NCBI RefSeq assembly: GCF_003047265.1
Contig: NZ_PZYY01000001.1
Location: forward strand, 1-64,000
Direction of reading: 5' to 3'
Origin: Nocardioides terrigena
Lineage (GTDB): Bacteria > Actinomycetota > Actinomycetes > Propionibacteriales > Nocardioidaceae
Length of the DNA stretch: 64,000 bases
The position numbers were made by a program, and so were the translations under genes. The notes under the pieces were generated by a model. The model had not been told where the DNA came from. It did not search any database and was given only the letters and a program-made list of their open reading frames with translations. This document shows, in pieces, positions 1 to 8,952 of the stretch (the stretch's first letter is position 1; each line of letters begins with the position of its first letter).

Positions 1-203
1 GCAACGGCCGACCCCGCGGCCGTAGACGCCCACCACCGAAGTGTCCAGACTGACCTGAGACATCAACTCTGTCCGGACAAACCCGAGACATGACACGCCC
101 CTCGTGCTGTCACCCGCCGCCAGTTGAGGGGGCCGGGCTGCTCGAGCTGTCGGCCGCCGCCAGCTGTGGGAGCCGCCCCGGCAGCGACCCAGCAAGTGGC
201 CGG

Positions 204-482
204 TCAGTGGCCGCGCAGGGCGTCGATGAGCTCGGCCTTGCTCATCGACGAGCGACCCTCGATGTCGAGCTCGGCGGCGCGCTTGCGGAGCTCGTCGACC
301 GTGCGGTCCTCGTAGTCCGTCGCCTCGCCGCCACGCTCGCCGACCGCGGACCGACCCCGGGCCGCCGCCGCGTTGGCGATCCGGGCCGCCTTCTCCTTGC
401 TCGCGCCGTCGTCACGCAGCGCTTCGTAGACCTCCGGGTCCTTGACGCTCGGCCCCGGGTCCTGCTTCTTCTTCTCGGCCAT
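204..482 (-). CDS. Small Rho_N/SAP-like protein (DUF7218-like)
   Basis: A 92-residue charged protein of unknown role. The first 45 residues are rich in Lys, Glu and Ala and match the pattern of an actinobacterial DUF7218-type family. Residues about 60-90 (VDELRKRAAELDIEG, then SKAELIDAL) have the helix-loop-helix spacing of Rho termination factor N-terminal or SAP domains, which usually bind nucleic acid, so a nucleoid or RNA role is possible but not shown. The ATG at 482 has a strong GAGGAGG ribosome site just upstream. It lies downstream of the lipoprotein gene but a hairpin at 575-613 separates them, so it is probably its own transcript. Confidence 0.75.
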   Translation of the reverse strand: MAEKKKQDPGPSVKDPEVYEALRDDGASKEKAARIANAAAARGRSAVGERGGEATDYEDRTVDELRKRAAELDIEGRSSMSKAELIDALRGH

Positions 483-574
483 GACTCCTCCTCGTTCCTC
501 ACCCCGACCCTGACGCGCGGGCGCCCACGAGACCACCCCTCCAGGGGTGTCCGGCCGGGTCGTCGCGAAGCTGG

Positions 575-613
575 GTGTGGGTTCGGTGCCACCTGGCGAC
601 ACCGATCCCACAC
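575..613 (-). terminator. Hairpin after the lipoprotein gene
   Basis: Two 14-nt arms (575-588 and 600-613) pair with one mismatch around an 11-nt loop. The structure starts right after the lipoprotein stop codon. There is no T-run on the minus strand, as is common for actinobacterial terminators. Confidence 0.5.
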
Positions 614-1765
614 TCAGCGGTCGGAGGCCCAGACCCGACCGGTGGCACCGTCGTCGGAGAGCAGCAGGACCTGGTCCTCGTGTGCGGCCACGACCAGCAC
701 GTGCTCGCCCGCCGTCTCCGGTGGCGTGGCGGGGGTGGTGACCTCCGACCACTCCTCGCCGTCCTCGCTGCGCCAGAGGGCGTACGACGCCCCGTCGCTG
801 GTGGTCGCCCACAGTCCCCGGTCGCTGGTGGCGAGGGACGCGACGAAGGGGCTGGCCCGGGCACTCTCGGGGAGGGCGCCGAACACCGAGGCCATCTCCC
901 ACGCGCCGTCCTCGCGCAGCCACGAGCCGAACCGACCGCCGCGCAGCCCCAGCGCCACCAGGGCCGAGTCGGTGACGGCCACGCGCTGGAGGTCGTCGAA
1001 CTCCTCGCTGCCCTCGACACTGTGGCGCTCCCAGCTGCGCGCGTCGGGCGAGGTCCAGGCGAGGGGCTCGCGGTCGAGGGTGCCGGTGGCGTTGCCGCCA
1101 CCGACGACGACCCACTCCTCGCCGTCCCAGGCGGCGTCCTGCGCCAGGGAGTGGAAGTCCTCCTCGTCGGCGAGACCCGGCACGTCCTCCTCGATCGTGA
1201 AGTCGCGTCCGTCCGTGGAGTGCCACACCGCCGGTCCACTCACCCGGTTGCCCGTGATCAGCCAGCCCGGTGCCGCCCCAGTGACGGGCCCGACGTTGGT
1301 GGCCGTGTCGCCGTTGAACAGGTTGAAGGGGGCGAGTCGGTCGTCGAGCCCGTCGCCGTCCTGGAAGAACGAGGTGACCCGGGGGTTGCCGTGCGCGCCG
1401 CCGGAGCGCGCCCCCACCGCCACCACCCGTCCGTCGGAGCAGCCGACCCCCGAGAGGACGGCCCGACGACCCCAGTAGGTCTGGGCGCTGACCGGCACCG
1501 CCTCCCACGTGGTGCCGTCGGTCGAGCGCCACGCCGCGGGCCGGGAGTCGCGGTCCTCGGTGGGCGGCGAGAGCAGCACGCCGCCGACGGCCCACCAGCC
1601 CTCGCCGCAGTGGACCGCGTCGCGCACCGCGATCCGCCCGGGCGGCCCGTCGGGCAGGGGGACCTCCCCCGCGGTCCACTCCGGCTCGTCGGAGCAGGAC
1701 ACCAGCAGGCCGGACGCGAGCGCGGCCGCCAGGGCCGTCGCGGCGAGCGTCCGGCGCGTCCTCAC
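614..1765 (-). CDS. BNR/Asp-box repeat lipoprotein
   Basis: Predicted exported lipoprotein of 383 residues. The GTG start at 1765 overlaps the stop of the upstream ATPase gene as GTGA, so the two are translationally coupled. Residues 1-24 form a lipoprotein signal: Arg-rich start, alanine/leucine core, then LVSC with Cys24 as lipidation site. The mature part repeats a W/T-x-S-x-D-G-x-x-W motif (AWRSTDGTTWEAV, VWHSTDGRDF, AWTSPDARSWERH, ALWRSEDGEEWSEV). This is the Asp-box pattern of sialidase-like beta-propellers. No catalytic sialidase residues can be assigned, so it is probably a surface propeller for binding rather than an enzyme. Confidence 0.75.
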   Translation of the reverse strand: MRTRRTLAATALAAALASGLLVSCSDEPEWTAGEVPLPDGPPGRIAVRDAVHCGEGWWAVGGVLLSPPTEDRDSRPAAWRSTDGTTWEAVPVSAQTYWGRRAVLSGVGCSDGRVVAVGARSGGAHGNPRVTSFFQDGDGLDDRLAPFNLFNGDTATNVGPVTGAAPGWLITGNRVSGPAVWHSTDGRDFTIEEDVPGLADEEDFHSLAQDAAWDGEEWVVVGGGNATGTLDREPLAWTSPDARSWERHSVEGSEEFDDLQRVAVTDSALVALGLRGGRFGSWLREDGAWEMASVFGALPESARASPFVASLATSDRGLWATTSDGASYALWRSEDGEEWSEVTTPATPPETAGEHVLVVAAHEDQVLLLSDDGATGRVWASDR

Positions 1766-2490
1766 AGCACGTGCCTCAGGTAGCGCATCGGCTCGTCGAG
1801 GTAGGAGCGCCAGTGCGCCACCGCCTCGAGGTCGCCGTACGTCGTCGGGCGCAGCCCCCACGGTCCGACCTCGACGAGGTGCGCACCCGGGATCGCGGCG
1901 AGCAGCGGGGAGTGGGTCGCGCAGAGGACCTGGCCGCCGGCCTGCCCGATCTCGTGCAGCGTGCTCACCAGCGCCACCTGCGCGGAGAACGACAGCCCCG
2001 ACTCGGGCTCGTCGAGGCAGTAGAAACCGGGTGAGGTGAAGCGGGTCCGGAGCACGGCGAGGAAGGACTCGCCGTGGCTGAGGGCGTGGAAGTCGGGCTC
2101 GTCCCCGGTCCCGGGGTTGTCGGCGAGGTAGCTGTAGAACCCGTGCATCGTCTCCGCGCGGAGGAAGAAGCCCCACCGCCGCACACCGACCGACCGCTCG
2201 AGCCGCAGCCACTCGTGGAGGTCCGACTCCGTGCGCCGCGTCGAGTGCCGCGCGCCGATCGAGCCGCCCTCCGGCGAGAGCCCGTAGGCCATGGCGATGG
2301 CCTCGACCAGGGTGGACTTGCCGCTGCCGTTCTCGCCGATCAGCACGGTCACGCCCGTCGGGAGGTCGAGCCCGTCGCGCAGCAGGTGGTCCACCGCCGG
2401 GACCGTCCGCGGCCAGCCGGCGTGGTCGGGGACGTCCGGCCCCGCGGACACGCGGCGTACGGGCCTGCGGTCCCACCTCGCGTCCGTCAC
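1762..2490 (-). CDS. AAA/ABC-type ATP-binding protein
   Basis: A 242-residue soluble ATPase with Walker A GENGSGKST near residue 54, an ABC-like signature LSHGES and Walker B YCLDEPES followed by a His switch (ATHSPL). This is the pattern of stand-alone ABC-fold ATPases of the SMC/OLD-like AAA_21 type, not of transporters, since no membrane partner is next to it. It is the first gene of a coupled pair with the lipoprotein. The GTG start at 2490 sits 6 nt downstream of a TAGGCT -10 box, which suggests a leaderless mRNA. The substrate or partner is unknown. Confidence 0.8.
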   Translation of the reverse strand: MTDARWDRRPVRRVSAGPDVPDHAGWPRTVPAVDHLLRDGLDLPTGVTVLIGENGSGKSTLVEAIAMAYGLSPEGGSIGARHSTRRTESDLHEWLRLERSVGVRRWGFFLRAETMHGFYSYLADNPGTGDEPDFHALSHGESFLAVLRTRFTSPGFYCLDEPESGLSFSAQVALVSTLHEIGQAGGQVLCATHSPLLAAIPGAHLVEVGPWGLRPTTYGDLEAVAHWRSYLDEPMRYLRHVL

Positions 2491-2496
2491 ACAGCG

Positions 2497-2502
2497 AGCC
2501 TA
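2497..2502 (-). promoter_or_regulatory. -10 box, likely leaderless promoter
   Basis: TAGGCT on the minus strand, followed by 6 nt and then the GTG start at 2490. The same geometry occurs before 15503, 24275 and 43293. No clear -35 was identified. Confidence 0.5.
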
Positions 2503-2546
2503 GGACGACGCACCGACACCTCACGGTCGTGCGGCGACGGAGGGGT

Positions 2547-4283
2547 TCAGACGAGGCGTACGGCGAGCAGCGCGACGTCGTCCTTGAGCTGCCCGACGAG
2601 CATGTCGTCGAGGATGCCGTCCACGAGCCCGGCCGCCGGCAGGCTCCGGCGGGCGCTCGCGGACCGGGCCAGCCGGTCGAGGCCGTCGTCGATGTCCTCG
2701 CCGCGCCGCTCGACCAGCCCGTCGGTGAAGAACAGCAGCGTTGACCCGGACGCCATCTCCGCCTCGCCCTCGGGTCGCGTGACGTCCGGTGCGAGCCCGA
2801 CGAGCGGCGAGATGTCCGTCTCGAGCCAGCGGACCCCGCCGGCGGGGTCGATGAGCAGCGGTGGCGGATGCCCGGCGTTGGTCCAGCGGACCTGACCGCC
2901 CTCGATGCGTGCCACCACGAGGGTGGCGAGCGCGTCGATGCCGAGGGGCTCCAGCGACCGGTCCAGCTGCTCGACGGTGGCGGAGGGCGAGCCGTCGCCG
3001 GAGTGCAGGTGGGCGCGCAGGGCGGTCCGGAGCTGGCCCATGTCGGCGGCGGCCTTCATGTCGTGGCCGACGACGTCGCCGATCACCAGTGCCGTGGCCC
3101 CGTCGGGCATCACCACGGCGTCGTACCAGTCGCCGCCCACCTGCTCGCGAGCGGCGGCCGGGCGGTAGCGGGCGGCCAGGTCGAGCCCGGCCACGTCGGG
3201 CAGCGTGGTCAGGAGGGCGCTCTGCAGGATGCGTGCCGTCTCGATGCGGTCCTGCAGGAGCAGGGCGCGCTGGACGGCCGAGGCGGTGTAGGACGTGAGT
3301 GCCGAGATGGTGATCCGGTCGTCGTCGGTGAACGTGCGCTCCGTGGGCCACAGCAGGGCCAGGACCCCGAAGACCTGGCCCTCGACCCCCAGCGGCTCGA
3401 AGGCACGGGCGACGCCGGTCTCCCGCGACGTGCCGACGGCCGGGTAGGCGGCGTTCTGCGCGTCCGGTCCCTCGAAGAACATGGCGCGGCGTCCGTAGAA
3501 GACGTCCCCCAGCGGCGTGCTCGAGTCGGCGGGCACGTCGCTGAACTGACGTGCGCGGGCCCACTCGTGGCGGCTCGCGACCAGCAGCATCCGGTCCCGA
3601 CCCCTGGCTGCCCTCTCACCGATGTGGCCGAACGCGTCCAGGGTCGCCGCCACGGAGTGCAGCCACAGGACCGCGTGGTGGCAGCCGAGGTGCTCGCGGG
3701 CCACGTCCTCCAGGGCGGTCGCCACGTCCGTCACCGTGCGGGTGGCGGTGAGCGCCTGGCTGAGCTCCAGCAGCACGTTGGCCCGCCACACGAGGTGGGT
3801 GGCGTAGTCGATGCCCTCGTCGGCGGTCCGGCGCAGCTCGCGCTGCGCGATCTCGGCCGAGCACGAGGCGGCGAGGTCCTCCAGCATCGCGAGCTCGTGG
3901 GCGGACCACGCCCGAGGCTCGGAGTCGATGGCGGCCAGCGAACCGATCACCCGCTGGTGCTGGTCGCGGATCGGCCAGCCGGCGTAGGCGATGACGTCGA
4001 GGTCGTCGATGGCGCAGTTGTCCCGCAGTCGCGGGTCGAGGCGGGCGTCGGTGAGCACGAGCGGCTGCTCGTCGGCCACGACGTACTGGCAGAAGGAGTG
4101 CGAGAGCGGCGTCTGGCGGGCCCGTTGGTACGACGGGGGCAGGCCCTCGGCGCCGGGGAAGACCTGGCGGTCCTCCTCGACGATCGACACCAGGGCCACC
4201 GGCACCCCGAGCGAGTGCCGCACGAGCCGGGCGTAGCGGTCGAAGGACGCGTCGGCAATGAGCTCGTCGTCCTGCACGTCCAC
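2547..4283 (-). CDS. GAF-GAF-PP2C (RsbU/SpoIIE-type) phosphatase
   Basis: A 578-residue cytoplasmic Ser/Thr phosphatase of the kind that acts on anti-sigma-factor antagonists. Residues about 10-165 form a GAF domain (APRLVRHSLGVPV-like start, SFCQYVV, AYAGWPI), residues about 175-350 a second, more divergent GAF domain, and residues about 365-578 the PP2C/SpoIIE domain. The metal-binding motifs are visible: GGDWYDAV near 380, VIGDVVGHD, FFTDGLVERR and the terminal KDDVALLAVR. No anti-sigma factor or antagonist gene lies nearby, so the target is unknown. GTG start at 4283; other in-frame starts cannot be excluded. Confidence 0.9.
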   Translation of the reverse strand: MDVQDDELIADASFDRYARLVRHSLGVPVALVSIVEEDRQVFPGAEGLPPSYQRARQTPLSHSFCQYVVADEQPLVLTDARLDPRLRDNCAIDDLDVIAYAGWPIRDQHQRVIGSLAAIDSEPRAWSAHELAMLEDLAASCSAEIAQRELRRTADEGIDYATHLVWRANVLLELSQALTATRTVTDVATALEDVAREHLGCHHAVLWLHSVAATLDAFGHIGERAARGRDRMLLVASRHEWARARQFSDVPADSSTPLGDVFYGRRAMFFEGPDAQNAAYPAVGTSRETGVARAFEPLGVEGQVFGVLALLWPTERTFTDDDRITISALTSYTASAVQRALLLQDRIETARILQSALLTTLPDVAGLDLAARYRPAAAREQVGGDWYDAVVMPDGATALVIGDVVGHDMKAAADMGQLRTALRAHLHSGDGSPSATVEQLDRSLEPLGIDALATLVVARIEGGQVRWTNAGHPPPLLIDPAGGVRWLETDISPLVGLAPDVTRPEGEAEMASGSTLLFFTDGLVERRGEDIDDGLDRLARSASARRSLPAAGLVDGILDDMLVGQLKDDVALLAVRLV

Positions 4284-4405
4284 CGGTCCGTTCCCCCCGT
4301 CGGCGGTCCACGCCGCCGACGCGAGGATAGGTCAGGGAGCCGCACGACGTGGGTGCTTCTCCACAGGCTTCACCCGAACGAGTGACGCGGGACTGTCGAG
4401 CAACG

Positions 4406-4435
4406 AAAACGGCCCCGGCTCGAGGAGCCGGGGCC
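4406..4435 (-). terminator. Intrinsic terminator of tRNA-Arg
   Basis: A perfect 10-bp GC stem (4411-4420 with 4426-4435) and 5-nt loop, followed on the minus strand by GTTTT. It lies 6 nt beyond the tRNA 3' end. Confidence 0.85.
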
Positions 4436-4440
4436 ATCTG

Positions 4441-4513
4441 CGCGCCTGTAGGGATTCGAACCCCAAACCTTCTGATCCGTAGTCAGATGCTCTATCCGTT
4501 GAGCTACAGGCGC
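4441..4513 (-). tRNA. tRNA-Arg (anticodon ACG)
   Basis: Folds as a 73-nt cloverleaf on the minus strand. The acceptor stem is GCGCCTG with CAGGCGC, the anticodon loop reads CTACGGA (ACG, to be edited to ICG) and the T-loop is TTCGAAT. CCA is not encoded. A TATTCT box on the minus strand at 4544-4549 is a possible -10 element about 30 nt upstream. Confidence 0.95.
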
Positions 4514-4724
4514 ATGCCGTGCTGCGAACAGCGCGACCGGACGAGAATAGCGGACCCCCGCCGCCACCCGAAATCCCACCCCCCGGGGTCGACGTGACGT
4601 GGATCCCAGAACCCGTCGAGAAGTGGAGCGTTCCAATCGGCGGAGCCTCGTTATGGTGGCGGCACGTCGCGCGATCGGGGCGGTCGAGACGCCCCCGATC
4701 CACCTCACGAGAGGCACAGGTCAG

Positions 4725-6566
4725 ATGGCAGATGTCGAGGCAGCACTGGACGCCGCGGGGCTCAAGAACCCCAGGGTCCGCGAGTTCGTGGCGGAGTACG
4801 CCGAGCTCACCGGAGCCGAGCGGATCGAGGTCGTCGGAGCGGCCGACGACGCCCGCCTGATCCAGGAGGCCCTCGACGCAGGGGAGCTCCACCCCGCGGG
4901 GGAGGGGCTCTACTACTCGCGCAGCTACTACAAGGACACCGCACGCTCGGAGGAGCGCACGATCGTCGCGACCAACGACGAGAAGGACAAGGGCGTCTAC
5001 AACAACTGGCGCCCGGCCTCGGAGATGAAGCCGCTGCTGCACGACAGTATGCGCGGCGCCAGCGTCGGCAAGACCATGTACGTCATCCCCTACCTGATGT
5101 CGCCCCCCGGCAACGCCCTTGCGCCCTGGGCGGCCGGGGTCCAGCTGACCGACACCCGCACCGTCGTGCTGCACATGATCCGGATGTCGCGGGTGGCCCC
5201 GCACTTCCTCGACGAGCTCGACGACCCCGACCACTTCGTGCGCGCCGTCCACGTCACCGGCGACCTGGAGAACCTCGGCCAGGGCACCGAGCGCGACCAG
5301 CGCTACTTCGTCACGGTGGCCGACGAGCGCACGATCCTGCACTTCGGGTCGTCGTACGGCGGCAACGCGCTGCTGGGCAAGATCGCCCACGGCCTGCGCC
5401 AGGGTGCGTACGACGGCTGGGCCAGCAAGAAGTTCCTCGCCGAGCAGTACATGCTCATCGGGATCCATGACAACGAGACTGGCAAGGACTACCACATCTG
5501 CGGCGGCTTCCCGAGCGCCTCCGGCAAGACCAACCTGGCGATGATGCTCGCCCCCGACGTGCTCGGCGAGCGGTACCACGTGTCGTTCTACGGCGACGAC
5601 ATCGCGTGGCTGTGGGTCGACGAGGAGTCCGGCCGGCTGATGGGGATGAACCCCGAGTACGGCGTCTTCGGCGTCGCCAAGGACACCAACGAGCGCACCA
5701 ACCCGACCGCCCTGCACTCCATCGACCCCGGCACCGACGCGATCTTCACCAACGTCGCCTACAACCCGACGACCGGGGAGGTCTGGTGGGAGGGCCGCAC
5801 GCCGAGCCCGCCGAGCAACGTGCACGGCTGGCTCGACTGGACCGGCTCGCCGCTGGCCGACCGCAAGGACAGCGACTCCTCCCCGTGGGCGCACCCCAAC
5901 AGCCGGTTCACCACGACGCTGGCCAACGTGCCCAACATCGCCGAGGACTTCGACGCCGCCGCCGGGGTGCCGATCGACGCGATCATCTTCGGCGGTCGCA
6001 CCCGTGACCGCGAGCCGCTCATCCGGGCCATCCACGACCTCGCCGAGGGGGTCTACGACGGCCTGACCCTGGGTGCCGAGGCCACGGCCGCGGCGGAGGG
6101 CAAGGAGGGCGTGCTGCGCTACGACCCGATGTCCAACCGCCCGTTCATGGCGTACGGCGAGGGCGACTACGCCCAGCACTACCTCGACGTCGTCGGCGCG
6201 GCCACCGACCAGCCGATCTTCGCGCACGTCAACTGGTTCCAGCGGGACCCGCAGGACGGCCACTTCCTGTGGCCCGGTTACCGCGACAACCTGCGCCCGC
6301 TGCTGTGGCTGCTCCAGCTCCGCAACGGCGAGGTCACCGGGCGCCAGACCCCGGTCGGCATCGTGCCGACCGAGGAGGAGCTCAACCTCGAGGGCGTCGA
6401 CATCAGCCCGAAGGACCTCGAGACCATCCTGACGATCGACAACGCGCGCTGGCAGCAGGAGATGGCCAACCGCGCCGAGCACCTCGAGCAGTTCGACCGG
6501 ATGCCCGAGGCGATCTGGGAGGCCCACCGCCGCGTGGCCAAGGCGCTGGAGGCCGACGGCGCCTGA
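4725..6566 (+). CDS. Divergent GTP-type PEP carboxykinase paralogue
   Basis: A 613-residue member of the GTP-dependent PEP carboxykinase family (oxaloacetate + GTP to PEP + CO2 + GDP). Family landmarks are present: [12 protein letters not shown]-loop FPSASGKTN, YGDDIAW, HPNSRF and FLWPGY. Two usual active-site residues are changed. The P-loop cysteine is Ser266. The AEHML motif that supplies the metal-binding His reads AEQYML, with Gln241/Tyr242. The purine-pocket loop PGFGEN reads PGYRDN. The ATG at 4725 gives normal family length; the upstream open frame is discarded. The second carboxykinase at 10854 keeps all these residues. This copy may differ in metal use, nucleotide use or redox sensitivity, or may be regulatory. 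A hairpin terminator follows. Confidence 0.85.
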   Translation: MADVEAALDAAGLKNPRVREFVAEYAELTGAERIEVVGAADDARLIQEALDAGELHPAGEGLYYSRSYYKDTARSEERTIVATNDEKDKGVYNNWRPASEMKPLLHDSMRGASVGKTMYVIPYLMSPPGNALAPWAAGVQLTDTRTVVLHMIRMSRVAPHFLDELDDPDHFVRAVHVTGDLENLGQGTERDQRYFVTVADERTILHFGSSYGGNALLGKIAHGLRQGAYDGWASKKFLAEQYMLIGIHDNETGKDYHICGGFPSASGKTNLAMMLAPDVLGERYHVSFYGDDIAWLWVDEESGRLMGMNPEYGVFGVAKDTNERTNPTALHSIDPGTDAIFTNVAYNPTTGEVWWEGRTPSPPSNVHGWLDWTGSPLADRKDSDSSPWAHPNSRFTTTLANVPNIAEDFDAAAGVPIDAIIFGGRTRDREPLIRAIHDLAEGVYDGLTLGAEATAAAEGKEGVLRYDPMSNRPFMAYGEGDYAQHYLDVVGAATDQPIFAHVNWFQRDPQDGHFLWPGYRDNLRPLLWLLQLRNGEVTGRQTPVGIVPTEEELNLEGVDISPKDLETILTIDNARWQQEMANRAEHLEQFDRMPEAIWEAHRRVAKALEADGA

Positions 6567-6597
6567 GCGTCGTACGACGCGAGCACGCTCCACCACG

Positions 6598-6624
6598 ACG
6601 GCCCCGGTCCACGACCGGGGCCGT
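6598..6624 (+). terminator. Hairpin terminator after carboxykinase 1
   Basis: A perfect 12-bp GC-rich stem with a CAC loop, 31 nt after the stop codon and without a T-run. Confidence 0.7.
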
Positions 6625-6666
6625 TGCCACGTCCGGGGGGCCTCCAGCGGCTACGCTCGAGGCACC

Positions 6667-8907
6667 ATGTCGGGTCTCGGGACAGCACAGGCCGCGGGCG
6701 AGCGTCGGTTCGACCGCCGCCGCCCGTCGTTGCGACTCATGCGTCCCTTCGGGATCATCTGCGGGCTCGGCCTGGTCACCGTGCTGTTCCCGCCGTACGA
6801 CGTGTCGTGGGTCGTGCTGGCCCTCGCGACCCTCACCTACTTCGTCATCATGGGCCTGCTCATCGAGAGCACCCGCCGGCCGGAGCGGTCCTGGGTCGAC
6901 CCGGCGGCGGCCTACCTCACCTTCCTCTTCGTGGCCCTCGTCCGCGATGCGGGGGGCGGCTCGCCGTCGGGGCTTGCCGTGCTGCTCTTCGTCCCCATCC
7001 TGTGGCTGGCGATCACCGGCACGCGGCGTGAGCTGTACGTCGCGAGCGTCCTCGCCGGCCTCACGATCCTCGCCCCGGTGTTCCTCGTCGGGGAGCCGGA
7101 GTACCCCGTGGAGGACTGGCGGCGCGCCGTCATCCTCGTCGCCCTCACCGTCGTGCTCGGCCGGGTCGTGCAGCGGATCGTGACGCGGCTGGAGCGCGAG
7201 ACGCGTGCCGCGCACACGGCGACCGAGCAGAGCGAGCGCCTCTTCCTCGACGCACCCCACGGGGTCGCGGTGCTCGACACCTCCGGGCGGATCCAGTTCG
7301 TCAACGCGGCGCTGTGCGGGCTCGTCGGCCTGCCGCCCGACGAGCTCGAGGGCACCTGGCTGATCGAGCTCTCCCCGCCGGGTGACGCCTCGATCGCCAA
7401 CCACCTGGCCCGCATCCACGAGGACGTGTCGCGCTCCAGCGCCTCCGACTGCGTCGTGCGCGACTACCGAGGCCAGGACATCCACGTGGCGCTGAGCAGC
7501 CGGCTGCTGCGGCGCCAGGGGTCCGACGAGCCCGACATCGTGCTGGTCAACGTCGTCGACGTGTCCGAGCGCCGGCGCTACCAGGACCGTCTCGCCCACC
7601 TCGTCGACCACGACGTGCTGACCGGCCTGGCCAACCGGCGCCGGTTCGACACCGAGCTCCAGCGCCACCTCGAGCGGTGCCGTCGCTACGGCCAGAGCGG
7701 CGCGGTCCTGCTCCTCGACCTCGACAACTTCAAGCAGGTCAACGACAGCCTGGGCCACAACGCCGGCGACCAGCTGCTCGTCACCATCGGTGGCATCCTG
7801 CGCCGGTCGGTGCGCGACACCGACGTCGTCGCCCGCCTCGGCGGCGACGAGTTCGCCCTGCTGCTGACCGACGGCGACCAGGCCGGCGCCGAGCGGGTCG
7901 GGCGCGACGTGGTGGACCGGGTCCGCGAGCTCGCCGCCACCCTCGACGGCGTACGCCGCCGCGTCACCGCCAGCGTCGGTGCGGTGACCTTCCAGGCTGC
8001 CAGCGAGCACGCGACCGACATCCTGGCGCTCGCCGACATGACGATGTACGACGCCAAGGAGGCGGGCCGCAACCAGGTCGCCGTCCTCCCGGAGGGCGAC
8101 ATGCGCCCACCCAAGTTCTCGGCGCGCCTGCAGTGGCAGAGCCGGATCGAGGAGGCCCTCGAGAAGGACCGCTTCGAGCTCCACCTCCAGCCGATCATGA
8201 GCCTCGCGCACGACCGCATCACCTCGGCCGAGGTGCTGCTGCGCCTGCGCGACGAGGACGAGCTGGTGCCGCCGTCCCGCTTCGTCTACATCGCCGAGCG
8301 GACCGGGCTGATGCCGGAGGTCGACGCCTGGGTCGTCGAGCACAGCCTGGCGATCCTGGCCCGGCTGCGCGAGATCGACCCGACCTTCGAGCTCGAGGTC
8401 AACCTGTCGGGCCACTCCATCGGCCACCCCGACATCGAGAGCACCATCCGCGACTCGCTCGCGCGGCACGCGGTGGACCCGTCGGCGCTCATCCTGGAGA
8501 TCACCGAGACGGCCGCGGTGGCCGACGTCGCCCTGGCCCGGGAGTTCGCCGAGCGGATGACCGAGCTGGGCTGTGCCTTCGCGCTCGACGACTTCGGCGC
8601 CGGGTTCGGGTCGTTCTACTACCTCAAGCACCTGATCTTCGACTACGTGAAGATCGACGGCGAGTTCGTCGCGCACGTGCACGAGTCCCAGGTCGACCGC
8701 ACCATCATGCGCTCGATCGTCGGCATCGCCCGCGACCTGGGCAAGCGGACCGTCGCCGAGTTCGTCTCCTCGCCGGAGATCCTCGAGGTCGTCCGGGCCG
8801 AGGGCGTCGACTTCGCCCAGGGCTTCCTCATCGGCAGGCCGGTCCCCGAGAGCGAGTTCATCGCCTCCTTCATGACCCCCCGGGTGCTGGCGGCGCCCGC
8901 GGACTGA
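6667..8907 (+). CDS. Membrane GGDEF-EAL cyclic-di-GMP protein
   Basis: A 746-residue bifunctional cyclic-di-GMP enzyme. Residues about 25-175 hold some six hydrophobic segments (a membrane sensor), residues about 185-300 a PAS-like domain, then GGDEF and EAL domains. The cyclase site is intact (GGDEF at 392-396). In the EAL domain the metal and catalytic residues are kept: Glu522 in EVL, NLSG, EITET, LDDFGAGF, VKIDG, an AEFV-type glutamate and QGFLIGRP. The AEGVET motif is altered to AEFVSS. Both making and breaking of c-di-GMP are therefore possible. A GT2 polysaccharide synthase starts 45 nt downstream, so local control of an exopolysaccharide is the simplest inference. Confidence 0.92.
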   Translation: MSGLGTAQAAGERRFDRRRPSLRLMRPFGIICGLGLVTVLFPPYDVSWVVLALATLTYFVIMGLLIESTRRPERSWVDPAAAYLTFLFVALVRDAGGGSPSGLAVLLFVPILWLAITGTRRELYVASVLAGLTILAPVFLVGEPEYPVEDWRRAVILVALTVVLGRVVQRIVTRLERETRAAHTATEQSERLFLDAPHGVAVLDTSGRIQFVNAALCGLVGLPPDELEGTWLIELSPPGDASIANHLARIHEDVSRSSASDCVVRDYRGQDIHVALSSRLLRRQGSDEPDIVLVNVVDVSERRRYQDRLAHLVDHDVLTGLANRRRFDTELQRHLERCRRYGQSGAVLLLDLDNFKQVNDSLGHNAGDQLLVTIGGILRRSVRDTDVVARLGGDEFALLLTDGDQAGAERVGRDVVDRVRELAATLDGVRRRVTASVGAVTFQAASEHATDILALADMTMYDAKEAGRNQVAVLPEGDMRPPKFSARLQWQSRIEEALEKDRFELHLQPIMSLAHDRITSAEVLLRLRDEDELVPPSRFVYIAERTGLMPEVDAWVVEHSLAILARLREIDPTFELEVNLSGHSIGHPDIESTIRDSLARHAVDPSALILEITETAAVADVALAREFAERMTELGCAFALDDFGAGFGSFYYLKHLIFDYVKIDGEFVAHVHESQVDRTIMRSIVGIARDLGKRTVAEFVSSPEILEVVRAEGVDFAQGFLIGRPVPESEFIASFMTPRVLAAPAD

Positions 8908-8952
8908 CGCTCGACAGGGCAGGACACACACGGAAAGGGAGGCTCGGGATCC

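Noticed and set aside
90-1478. A 462-codon plus-strand frame at the left edge
   Set aside because: It overlaps the minus-strand Rho_N-like and lipoprotein genes and reads as random Ser/Arg/Pro-rich sequence with no ribosome site.
4725-6566. PPi-dependent PEP carboxykinase
   Set aside because: That family is about 1100 residues with a different layout; this protein is 613 residues and aligns along its length with GTP-type enzymes.
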